A stretch of DNA of 64,000 nucleotides from positions 62,001 through 126,000 of the forward strand of contig JBFLZC010000007.1 in NCBI GenBank assembly GCA_040756375.1. The letters are read 5' to 3'. Under the pieces are notes generated by a model. It saw only the letters and a list, made by a program, of their open reading frames with translations. It did no database searches and was not told the origin of the DNA. Both the position numbers and the translations under genes were made by a program. Positions 45,047-52,654 of the stretch are shown here, piece by piece. Each line of letters starts with the position of its first letter. Positions within the stretch are counted from its first letter, which is position 1. This stretch comes from VGSG01 sp040756375. Lineage in GTDB: Bacteria; Desulfobacterota; Desulfomonilia; Desulfomonilales; Desulfomonilaceae.

Positions 45047-46480
45047 ATGGCTTCAAAGGACGTCTTGATCATCGGCGGCGGCATCGCCGGAATGCAGGCG
45101 GCTCTCGACCTGGGAGACATGGGCTTGCAAGTGCATCTGGTGGAAAAGAATCCCAGTATTGGCGGCAAGATGGCCCAACTGGATAAGACTTTTCCAACCA
45201 ATGATTGCACGATATGAATTCTGTCGCCTAAGCTGCTGGATGTCGGTCGACATCCCAAAATAAATCTTCTGGCTTACAGCGAACTCATTGAGTTCTCCGG
45301 TCAGGTTGGCGACTTCCGTGCCCGGGTGCGACAGCGGCCCCGGTACGTGGATGCCTCCCGGTGCACCGCTTGCGGCGCGTGTGCAGAAAAGTGTCCCACG
45401 AAGGTCCCGAACGAATTCAACTTCGGCCTGGACGAACGCAAAGCCATCTACAAGGATTATGCCCAGGGAATTCCTTCCGTATACACCATAGATACCACTT
45501 ATTGCCGGATATTCCAGGGCAAGAAGTGCGGCGTCTGCGCGAAGACGTGCCAGGCAAAGGCGATCGATTACGAGCAAAAGGAGAAGCTCGTCGATCTTAA
45601 CGTGGCCGCGGTAATCATATCGACCGGGTACGAGCTTTTCGATGCCACGCGTATTTCCGAGTACGGGTACGGGCGGCTGCCGAACGTGATTTCCGCGCTT
45701 GAAATGGAGCGGTTGCTCAGCGCAGGCGGCCCGACAAAAGGGCATTTGACCCGGCCTTCCACGATCCGTGCGGAAGGCCGCGTAAAAGAGCTCGCTAAGC
45801 TGGTCAAGAAGGCTGAGACGGATCAGGACACGGAAAATCTCGCCCGATTTCAAGCAGACCTGAAGTGGCTCGAGACGCAGATTCACAAGCACCACACCGC
45901 AAAGAAGCTCGGGTTCATTCAGTGTGTGGGCTCACGAGATTTCCGCTTCCACAAGTATTGTTCCAGCTTCTGCTGCATGCACTCGATCAAAGAAGCGATC
46001 ATCGCCAAAGAGCACGAAGCGCAAACCGAGTCGTACATCTTCTACATGGACCTGCGGACCGTGGGGAAAGGCTTTGAAGAATACAAGGTTCGTGGAGAAA
46101 AGGTTTCCGGCATAAAGTACGTCCGAGGCCGGGTCGCAGAGATCCTGGAAGACGACGAGCACAACCCGATCGTCTATTACGAAGATACCGAAGAGCGGCG
46201 CGTCAAGAGCATGACGCTGGACATGGTGATTCTGGCCACTGCGTGCTCCGCGCCCAAAGGCGTTAATCCGCTGGCCGAGATGCTCGGAGTCGAGCTGGAT
46301 GAGAATAACTTCATCAAGACTCATCCGAACAGACCGCTGGACACCAGCGTGCCCGGGATCTTCTCGTGCGGATGCGCACAAGGACCGCTCGACATTCCCG
46401 AATCCGTGGCTCAGGCGAGCAGCGCGGCGGCCAGAGCGGCAGAAGTAGTTATGACCGGAGGCCTAGCGCTGGCCATATAA
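45047..46480 (+). CDS. hdrA: HdrA-type flavoprotein, selenoprotein (UGA at 45215-45217)
   Basis: 477 residues from ATG 45047 (GGAAGG upstream) when the in-frame UGA, codon 57, is decoded. The residues on both sides are continuous HdrA: LIIGGGIAGMQAALDLGDMGLQV, FPTNDCTI, UGA, ILSPKLLDVG. The two paralogues in this locus have Cys at exactly this place (NDCSTCIFSPKL and NDCSACIFSPKL). 4Fe-4S sites follow (CTACGACAEKCP near 106; CGVCAKTCQ). A Lys/Glu-rich insert of about 40 residues (near 235-275) precedes FIQCVGSRD and is absent from the paralogues. Only one HdrA half is present; the next gene supplies the other half. A 7-bp stem-loop lies downstream of the UGA. Confidence 0.9.
45238..45255 (+). 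promoter_or_regulatory. SECIS-like stem-loop of the hdrA selenoprotein gene
   Basis: Perfect seven-pair stem GGATGTC/GACATCC with loop GGTC at 45245-45248, starting 27 bases after the UGA. It encodes DVGRHP, where the Cys paralogues read SVGQNP and TLAQNP, so the palindrome is not simply imposed by conserved protein sequence. Confidence 0.7.
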
Positions 46481-46494
46481 GACAGTTGCCAAGG

Positions 46495-46575
46495 ACAGAA
46501 GCTTTCTGGGACATGCCGGGGAGGCCCTTTCTGTAAGAAGGGCCTCCCCGGACCCCTCCCCAAAAATTTCTATCC
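46495..46575. repeat. dispersed GC-rich hairpin element, copy 2
   Basis: A 14-bp stem at 46516-46551 (CCGGGGAGGCCCTT paired with AAGGGCCTCCCCGG) with flank GGACCCCTCCCCAAAAA. It is the inverted counterpart of the element at 13930-14011. It lies after hdrA without a T-run, so its terminator function is uncertain. Confidence 0.75.
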
Positions 46576-46632
46576 TTGGCAAGCGCTTTCAGCGCTTGCA
46601 TTGCTTTGTGGCTGGAAGCTGCAGCACAGCGG

Positions 46633-46728
46633 GTAGGATGTGGTGAGTCCCGCGTCTGAGCGGGACGAACCGCATCGGTCGAGAGAAAGCCGCGAACGAT
46701 GCGGTTCACTCCGTTCACCGCATCCTAC
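46633..46728. repeat. dispersed palindrome 'GTAGGATG...CATCCTAC', copy 1
   Basis: Ends GTAGGATG and CATCCTAC, with inner inverted segments CCGCATCGGTCG and CGATGCGG. A longer copy is at 52216-52354. It interrupts the hdr operon between 46480 and 46822. Confidence 0.8.
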
Positions 46729-46821
46729 GGGCTAACATTTGCAGTTTGGCTCTTTCGGAAAAGGATTCGCGATTCCGCTGGAAGAGCGATTTCTGGGAAA
46801 AGCTCTCAGGGAGAGACAGCA

Positions 46822-48498
46822 TTGACAGGGAACCAGAAAGAGGAAATTCGCATCGGCGTTTTTATCTGCGATTGCGGTTCCAATATCGCGGGATATCTCA
46901 CCATGCAGGAATTGGTGGACTACGCTCGGACCTTACCCAATGTGGTCTTTGTGCAGGAAAACTTGTACACCTGTTCCGAGAGCGGTATCAACGAGATCAA
47001 GCAAGCCATTCCTAAACATAACCTCAACCGGGTCGTGGTTGCATCCTGCACGCCCAGAACTCATGAGCCGCTCTTCCAAAGCGCGTGCGAAGAAGCTGCG
47101 CTGAATCCGTACCTCTTTGAGATGGCCAACATTAGGGACCAGTGCTCCTGGGTCCATATGAAGGAACGGGAAAAAGGTACCGAGAGAGCCAAGTACCAGA
47201 TCGCCATGGCAGTGGCCAAAGCTGCCCGGCTCAGAGAGCTGAGTCGAATCGAGCTGGGCATTTCCCATCGAGCTGTTGTGATCGGCGGCGGCATATCAGG
47301 CATGTCCGCGGCCATGGCCCTGGGAAACATGGGCTACGAAGTTGATCTGGTCGAGAAGCGCGAAAAGCTGGGCGGCCTCTTGAACAGCCTCAATGTCGTG
47401 CTGCCTGCGAACGAGCCTTCTTCACGTCTGCTTCAAGATCTCACTGCCAGGATTTCCGCGAACGGGAAGATCAAAGTCCATACCTCCGCGGAAGTGACCA
47501 AAGCAGAAGGTTACGTGGGTAATTATGTTGTCACCATTCAGGAAAAGGGCGCCGAAAATCAGGTGAAGGCCGGCGTGATCGTGGTCGCGATCGGCGCACG
47601 AGTGCTCAAGCCCGAAGGCCTGTTTGGATACAACGGTAAGACCGTCATCACGCACTTGGAGCTTGAAGGTCTCTTCAAGCAAGGGGCCCCCACAGCAAAG
47701 AATGTGGTGATGGTCCAGTGCGTGGGCTCTCGCTGCGCAGAACGGACTTACTGCTCGCGCATTTGCTGTATGACCGCGGTAAAGAACTCGATCCTGCTCA
47801 AAGAAGCCGACCCCGAAACCAAAGTGACGATCCTCTATCGGGACATGATGATGTACGGCGTGGAAAACGAAGACATGTTCCGAAAGTCCAAGGAGCTTGG
47901 GGTGCGGTACGTGGCGTACGACCCAGCCAAGCCTCCCCAGGTTGGAGAGGGCCGCGTCACGGTTTACCATCAGCGCATGGGTAAAGAGATCGCGGTCCCT
48001 GGCGAACTGGTAGTTCTGTCCACGCCGCTTATCGCGCAAGAGGACGCGGCAAGTATATCCTCAATGCTGAAGGTGCCACTGAACGAAAACGGCTTCTTCC
48101 TGGAAGGTCATGTGAAGCTCAAACCGCTTGATTTCGCCACGGACGGAGTGTACCTCTGCGGCAGCGCCCGGTTCCCGGCAACGATCAGGGAGGCGGTCTC
48201 CCAGGGTCTGGGGGCAGCGTCCAGGGCAGCGATCATCTTGTCAAAAGAGGCGCTCTTCACCAGTGGCATTGTGGCGGACATCAATCCCGAGACCTGCTGC
48301 GGATGCCTGGGATGCGTGAATGTATGCCCGTATGGCGCAATCAGCTTTGAAGAAGAAAAAGAAATCTGTCAGGTAAACAAGGTGCTTTGCAAGGGTTGTG
48401 GCGGCTGCGCGGCTACGTGCCCTTCGGGAAGCGCGAAGCTGGACGGCTTTTCGGCCGAACAGATCTACGCTCAGATCGAGCAGGCCTTCGCGAGTTGA
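46822..48498 (+). CDS. HdrA second-half flavoprotein (stand-alone)
   Basis: 558 residues from TTG 46822, preceded by GGGAGAG seven bases upstream. The frame is open back to 46699, but that part runs through a dispersed repeat. It equals the C-terminal half of the double HdrA proteins: GVFICDCGSNIAGYL near residue 12, NLYTCSESG, ASCTPRTHEPLFQ, FAD motif VVIGGGISGMSAAMALGNMGYEV near 153, MVQCVGSRCAERTYCSRICC, and two C-terminal 4Fe-4S sites CCGCLGCVNVCP near 492 and CKGCGGCAATCP near 523. With the selenoprotein HdrA at 45047 it would rebuild a complete double HdrA from two polypeptides. Followed after 75 bases by the second mvhD. Confidence 0.88.
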   Translation: MTGNQKEEIRIGVFICDCGSNIAGYLTMQELVDYARTLPNVVFVQENLYTCSESGINEIKQAIPKHNLNRVVVASCTPRTHEPLFQSACEEAALNPYLFEMANIRDQCSWVHMKEREKGTERAKYQIAMAVAKAARLRELSRIELGISHRAVVIGGGISGMSAAMALGNMGYEVDLVEKREKLGGLLNSLNVVLPANEPSSRLLQDLTARISANGKIKVHTSAEVTKAEGYVGNYVVTIQEKGAENQVKAGVIVVAIGARVLKPEGLFGYNGKTVITHLELEGLFKQGAPTAKNVVMVQCVGSRCAERTYCSRICCMTAVKNSILLKEADPETKVTILYRDMMMYGVENEDMFRKSKELGVRYVAYDPAKPPQVGEGRVTVYHQRMGKEIAVPGELVVLSTPLIAQEDAASISSMLKVPLNENGFFLEGHVKLKPLDFATDGVYLCGSARFPATIREAVSQGLGAASRAAIILSKEALFTSGIVADINPETCCGCLGCVNVCPYGAISFEEEKEICQVNKVLCKGCGGCAATCPSGSAKLDGFSAEQIYAQIEQAFAS

Positions 48499-48573
48499 GC
48501 CGCGGCTGGTTGATTTTGAATGCCCTCGCACGAATCCACTGCAACTCACAGTGAGGGTTTTGTAGGAGAGCAG

Positions 48574-49038
48574 ATGTCCGAGGAACAATTTGAACCGACT
48601 ATCGTAGGGTTCCTGTGCAACTGGTGCGCCTACGCGGGAGCCGATTTGGCCGGCGTGAGCCGTCTCCAGTATCCGGCCAACCTGCGAACGATAAGGACGT
48701 TATGTTCCGCTACCGTAGGACCGCATCAGATCCTCAAAGCGTTCCAGAAAGGCGCTGACGGGGTCTTCGTGGGTGGCTGACACATCGGAGATTGCCATTA
48801 CCTGTACGGTAATTACATGACGGTAAAAAGAATCGGGTTCATGCAGAAGCTGCTGGCGTTTTCAGGGGTCGATCCGGAACGCCTGCTCCTCAAGTGGGTG
48901 TCGTCCGCGGAGGGCCCTCGTTTTGCCAAGGTGGTCACTGAATTTACCGAAAAGATTCGGAGCTTGGGGCCTTCACCTCTGGCCGATGCCCGCGCCGGAA
49001 GACAACCTGCTGCGAAGACATCGGCAGAAGCTTCATAG
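48574..49038 (+). CDS. mvhD: MvhD-type iron-sulfur subunit, selenoprotein, second copy (UGA at 48778-48780)
   Basis: 154 residues if UGA codon 69 is selenocysteine. Start at ATG 48574 after GTAGGAGAG. Before the UGA: FLCNWCAYAGADLAGVSRLQYP and AFQKGADGVFVGG; after: HIGDCHYLYGNY, then KWVSSAEGPRFAKVVTEFTEKI. Closely related to the copy at 43434 throughout, and the UGA sits in the same codon context. A stem-loop follows at the same distance (22 bases). The C-terminus has an additional Ala/Lys-rich tail of about 20 residues. Likely electron-transfer partner of the split HdrA just upstream. Confidence 0.9.
48797..48813 (+). promoter_or_regulatory. SECIS-like stem-loop of mvhD copy 2
   Basis: Six-pair stem (ATTACC with GGTAAT) and loop TGTAC, the loop beginning 22 bases after the UGA, the same spacing as in mvhD copy 1 but with a different loop sequence. 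Confidence 0.6.
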
Positions 49039-49058
49039 CCGCGTGAATCCATCAGGAT

Positions 49059-49892
49059 ATGAACATGGTTGAACAAGTACGAGAACACGTCCGAAAATTA
49101 TTGACTGAAGGGCAAATAAGCGCGTTCCTGGGACTCAGGGACCAGGACGGCAATATTGTGCCGTATGTCTTTGAAAAGCCGGAAGATCTCGATGACGGCT
49201 TCACTCTGGGGGAAGTGGAAGGAGCGCTGCCCGCGCGATACCCGCTGGCAAAGCTCCTCATGGTTCTTGTGAGCGCCGATCCGGAGAAGAAGTTCGGCAT
49301 GCTGGTCAGAGGCTGTGACGAACGTGCGCTTTACGAGTTGGTGCGTTGGAACCAGCTCCCCGGCGCGGCAGATCGGTTTGTCAAAGTCGGATTCGCTTGC
49401 CCGCAGGAGCTCGCGGACGCGCACGAGTGTCGGAAGCCGTTTCCTGATGAATGCGTGGCAGGCGAAAAGGCGCAACCGGTGATGAACGCCTCTGTAAAAG
49501 AGCTCGACGCGAAAGACTTGCCCGAAAGGCTTGAGTACTGGTCGCGTGTGTTCGACCGATGTATCAAGTGCTACGGTTGCCGGGATGTCTGCCCGGTTTG
49601 CTTCTGCAACGTGTGCACGCTCGAAGAGAACGCCCTTATTCGCACGGGCGATTTGCCGCCGGAGAATCCCATCTTCCATCTCACGCGAGCCGCTCATATG
49701 GCCGGCAGATGCATCGACTGCAATCTCTGCACTGAAGTATGTCCTGCGGAAATCCCTTTACGAACATTGTATAAGAAAGTAGCAGAGATCGTGCAAGAGG
49801 AGTTCGGATACGTTACCGGGGAACCCGGAGACGCCAAATCGCCGCTCAATTTCTTGGGGCCTGATCCCGGTCATACATCCGCCCACGACTAA
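49059..49892 (+). CDS. dicluster 4Fe-4S protein of the Hdr locus
   Basis: 277 residues. The N-terminal ~155 residues resemble the region preceding FeS sites in hydrogenase/dehydrogenase beta-type subunits (LMVLVSADPEKKFGMLVRGCDERALYELVRWNQL). The C-terminal part has CIKCYGCRDVCPVC near 169 and CIDCNLCTEVCP near 219, typical of 4Fe-4S pairs. It begins 20 bases after mvhD copy 2, so it belongs to the same operon. It could be the wire to an external dehydrogenase or ferredoxin. I do not recognise a named family. Confidence 0.8.
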   Translation: MNMVEQVREHVRKLLTEGQISAFLGLRDQDGNIVPYVFEKPEDLDDGFTLGEVEGALPARYPLAKLLMVLVSADPEKKFGMLVRGCDERALYELVRWNQLPGAADRFVKVGFACPQELADAHECRKPFPDECVAGEKAQPVMNASVKELDAKDLPERLEYWSRVFDRCIKCYGCRDVCPVCFCNVCTLEENALIRTGDLPPENPIFHLTRAAHMAGRCIDCNLCTEVCPAEIPLRTLYKKVAEIVQEEFGYVTGEPGDAKSPLNFLGPDPGHTSAHD

Positions 49893-49948
49893 ACGGCGGA
49901 CCGCGATCTTACGAGGATGCGCCCGCCACAGACTTCCGAGGGTCTACG

Positions 49949-50188
49949 ATGACAGCGAAGGCAAAGGCTGCTCGTATAGTGCTCCTTGACGATATGCTGC
50001 TCTTCGAATGCCCCTTCTGCGGCATGACCCTGATCAGGACGACCTACGTGAAGGTCAAGAAATTGTTGGAGGACACGGGCGACCCACGAGGGAAGATCTG
50101 CGACAAGTGCGGGGGAACCGCGGTGCTGAAGATCAACGAGGAGGCCAGGAAAAAGATCGAGTCGAAGCTCGACGAGGCTGAGTGGTGA
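49949..50188 (+). CDS. small zinc-ribbon-like protein at end of the Hdr locus
   Basis: 79 residues with two CxxC pairs (CPFCGMT near 21 and CDKCGGT near 51), spaced as in a zinc ribbon or rubredoxin-like fold, and charged helices at both ends. Lies 56 bases behind the FeS gene on the same strand. Possible roles are an assembly factor or regulator for the complex; no family recognised. Confidence 0.7.
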   Translation: MTAKAKAARIVLLDDMLLFECPFCGMTLIRTTYVKVKKLLEDTGDPRGKICDKCGGTAVLKINEEARKKIESKLDEAEW

Positions 50189-50362
50189 GCTTCGTAGCCG
50201 TCGGTGCATTACCAGTTGACTGCTTGTCCACGCTCTCTGTCTCTTAGGAGCCTCCTGACAGCCCGCCAATTCCCTTACATTCCGACCCAATGAAGGAAGA
50301 GCTTGACGAGCCGGTAGCGGCCTGGGGATAATCCCCCAATCTGCCCATTTACCGAGGTGTTC

Positions 50363-51259
50363 ATGGCAAAGCCGAGCGACTGGTTTAGAGAGACACGACC
50401 GCAGTATCTTGCACTTCCTGTTGTGCTGATCTTTCTTGGATCTGCTGTAGCCGCGACTGAAGGCGCCTTCTATTTATGGCGTGCAGTTCTTGCGCTGATC
50501 GGGCTGGTGGCGATGCACATCAGCGTGAACGTTCTGAACGACTATTCGGATTACCGCAGCGGGATTGATTTTGACACGGTCCCCACCCCCTTCAGCGGCG
50601 GGAGCGGGTTGCTCGTGGCCGGAACTATCCAGCCTGCGGCCGCCAGAACCTTTGCGCTGATCTGTTTCGGCGTCAGCGTCGTCATCGGGGCTGTTTTCAT
50701 TTGGGTTACCAACTGGTGGCTCCTTCCTTTATTGTTGGCTGGAGCCGTCTCAGTGCTTTTTTATACCGATTATATGGCCAGGCTGACTCTCGGGGAGATC
50801 TTCGCGGGCCTCGGGCTCGGGCTGCTCCCCGTGATGGGCGCTGCCTTCGTCCAAACAGGCGCATATTCACCTGCCGCTGTGGCAGCGGGCATACCTGCCG
50901 GAATCCTCACGTTCAATCTCTTGCTCCTCAATGAATTCCCCGACGTGGAACCGGACCGCAAAGGCGGTCGCAAGAACCTACTCCTTGTTTTCGGTGTGGA
51001 AACCGGAGGAAAGCTGTACACGCTGTTGCTCGTCATCATGTACGTCTGGATCCCGGTTGCGGTGGCTCTGAGGCTGATGCCCCTCCCGTGTTTGCTCGGC
51101 CTGCTCACGCTTCCGGTGGCCCTGAAACCTATGAAATGGGCCTGGAGCCACGTTCATGAGAACCAGGGAATGCTTCCCGTGCTGGGCGCAAACGTCATCA
51201 CCAATCTGGCAACAGGCACTCTGCTCGGAATCGGATTTATCCTCTCGATCTTCCTGTGA
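50363..51259 (+). CDS. UbiA-family prenyltransferase (MenA-like)
   Basis: 298 residues from ATG 50363 (an in-frame GTG at 50357 is equally possible). Around eight hydrophobic helices. First Asp-rich motif NVLNDYSDYRSGIDFD near 56 and second region NEFPDVEPDRKGGRKNLLLVFG near 190 are those of UbiA/MenA enzymes, which attach an isoprenoid chain to an aromatic ring. MenA makes demethylmenaquinone from dihydroxynaphthoate, plausible for an anaerobe, but other UbiA substrates are not excluded. It is followed after 37 bases by an isochorismatase-fold gene. Confidence 0.85.
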   Translation: MAKPSDWFRETRPQYLALPVVLIFLGSAVAATEGAFYLWRAVLALIGLVAMHISVNVLNDYSDYRSGIDFDTVPTPFSGGSGLLVAGTIQPAAARTFALICFGVSVVIGAVFIWVTNWWLLPLLLAGAVSVLFYTDYMARLTLGEIFAGLGLGLLPVMGAAFVQTGAYSPAAVAAGIPAGILTFNLLLLNEFPDVEPDRKGGRKNLLLVFGVETGGKLYTLLLVIMYVWIPVAVALRLMPLPCLLGLLTLPVALKPMKWAWSHVHENQGMLPVLGANVITNLATGTLLGIGFILSIFL

Positions 51260-51296
51260 TGTGACACTGCCAACGTTGTGTTACGAGGCATGAGAA

Positions 51297-51836
51297 ATGT
51301 TGAGCGTAGAATCGGCCGTACTTATTCTCGTGGACTTTCAGGAAAAGCTCGTTCAGGCAATGTTCGATCGGGAAACACTTGTCCCGGAAGTGGTGAAACT
51401 GGTCAAGGGCGCTCAGGTGCTTAATGTACCCATTCTTTGGACCGAGCAGAACCCCAAGGGTCTAGGGCCCACAATTCCTGAGGTCAAGGAACTGTTGGAA
51501 GATTCTTCTCCGGTCACGAAACTCAGTTTCAGTTGCTGCGGAGAGGAAGCTTTCCTGAGGAAACTGGAGAAGCTGGAACCCGAACAGGTGATCGTCGCAG
51601 GCCTGGAGTCCCACGTGTGCGTGTATCAATCGGTTCTTGACCTGTTGGAAATGGTCTCTGAAGTTCACGTGGTTGCGGACGCGGTCTCATCTCGCACGCA
51701 GCTCAACAAGCAGATCGGCCTTGACAGATGCCTTCAGGAAGGCGCGTTCGTCACGAGCGTGGAAACGGTGCTGTTCGAGCTGCTGGGAGTCGCAGAGGGA
51801 GAAGAATTCAAGCAGATACTGAAAATTGTGAAGTAA
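51297..51836 (+). CDS. isochorismatase-fold cysteine hydrolase
   Basis: 179 residues. The catalytic triad of the family is present: Asp in LILVDFQEKL (near 13), Lys in PVTKLSFSCC (near 75) and Cys in VAGLESHVCVYQSVLDLL (near 107). This group (YcaC-like) hydrolyses amides or related bonds with unknown natural substrates. Shares strand with the prenyltransferase 37 bases upstream, so co-transcription is possible; a link to isochorismate metabolism is not implied. Confidence 0.88.
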   Translation: MLSVESAVLILVDFQEKLVQAMFDRETLVPEVVKLVKGAQVLNVPILWTEQNPKGLGPTIPEVKELLEDSSPVTKLSFSCCGEEAFLRKLEKLEPEQVIVAGLESHVCVYQSVLDLLEMVSEVHVVADAVSSRTQLNKQIGLDRCLQEGAFVTSVETVLFELLGVAEGEEFKQILKIVK

Positions 51837-51921
51837 CCCCCAAGAACCTTCCGTGGCCCGTCCTGTTTCTGCCGACAGGGCATTAACCGGCGGCGCTCAG
51901 CCATGAAGCTGACTCAATGGG

Positions 51922-52101
51922 CTATTCCTGGCAGTCGTCTCGCCACAGGCAGCGGTGTTCCATGCATCCGCTTATTCCTTGGAAGCAGGGGGAATTGCCC
52001 TCTGTTCGCTGGATGATCCGAATGAGGTCTGCTTTTCGACGGCGTGAATAGTTGCTTACCTTCATGACGCGGGCTATCTCTCGTATTTTTCTTAATGTCA
52101 T
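51922..52101 (-). CDS. small SAP/Rho-N-like helical protein with C-terminal cysteines
   Basis: 59 residues from ATG 52101, which has AAGGGAG seven bases upstream. Sequence MTLRKIREIARVMKVSNYSRRRKADLIRIIQRTEG is a helix-extended-helix (SAP or Rho N-terminal type) that usually binds nucleic acids. A short tail carries four cysteines (CFQ, CMEH, CLWRDDC). Similar small proteins are common in Deltaproteobacteria. Function unknown. Confidence 0.72.
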   Translation of the reverse strand: MTLRKIREIARVMKVSNYSRRRKADLIRIIQRTEGNSPCFQGISGCMEHRCLWRDDCQE

Positions 52102-52215
52102 GGATGAGCTCCCTTGCATAACAGATTAATCTTGCTCAATTAGCCATTCGCATTGTCTTTAAGCAGAACCATGCCAAAAATGCAAGTGAGAATTTCATCA
52201 CCCACAAAGAAACGC

Positions 52216-52354
52216 GTAGGATGCGGTGATCAACGGGAACCGCATCGGTCGCGGTCTTCTCGCGTGTGATGCAATTTGGATTGTCTCTGTTATCGTCCCA
52301 ACAAGGATTTGGAAAACCGCGACGATGCGGTTCGCTTCGCTCACCACATCCTAC
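52216..52354. repeat. dispersed palindrome 'GTAGGATG...CATCCTAC', copy 2
   Basis: Same ends and inner CCGCATCGGTCG/CGATGCGGTTC arms as 46633-46728, with a longer and different centre. Small frames read through it are not genes. Confidence 0.8.
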
Positions 52355-52372
52355 AAACTATGTCATCGCCTG

Positions 52373-52436
52373 GTAGGGGCGCATGGCATGCGCCTTCGTG
52401 CGATACCCAAAACCGGGCGGACGCCGTCCGCCCCTA
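52373..52436. repeat. dispersed palindrome 'GTAGGGGCG...CGCCCCTAC' (copy A)
   Basis: Two internal hairpins: GGCGCATGGCATGCGCC and GGGCGGACGCCGTCCGCCC. Related copies are at 55871-55925 and 62372-62426; 53316-53416 is a weaker relative. Confidence 0.8.
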
Positions 52437-52577
52437 CGGGAAGGGCGATTGCTTCCTCTGCTTTACAGCGGAGTCGCAACAACAACCCTCACTTCGGGTA
52501 ACTGAACGATTTCCCGAAAGCGAGGGCTTTCATGATTCGACATAGCTTGCTAGCCATAGGCACATCACCCACAAAGA

Positions 52578-52600
52578 AAAGGCCCCTTGTTCAGGGGCCT
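52578..52600 (-). terminator. intrinsic terminator of the Spy/ZraP-like gene
   Basis: Inverted repeat AGGCCCCT/AGGGGCCT around TGTTC; on the minus strand it is followed by TTTTCTTT. It lies 55 bases beyond the stop at 52655. Confidence 0.75.
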
Positions 52601-52654
52601 CTTCCGGCGGGGGGGACCACAAAGCGTAAAATTAGAGGGTACGGAATTCTCGCA

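Noticed and set aside
46699..46821. Longer N-terminus for the second-half HdrA
   Set aside because: The extension is translated from a dispersed repeat and lacks a ribosome-binding site; TTG 46822 has one and fits the family start.
52226..52545. Two overlapping plus-strand frames
   Set aside because: Entirely within dispersed palindromic repeats.
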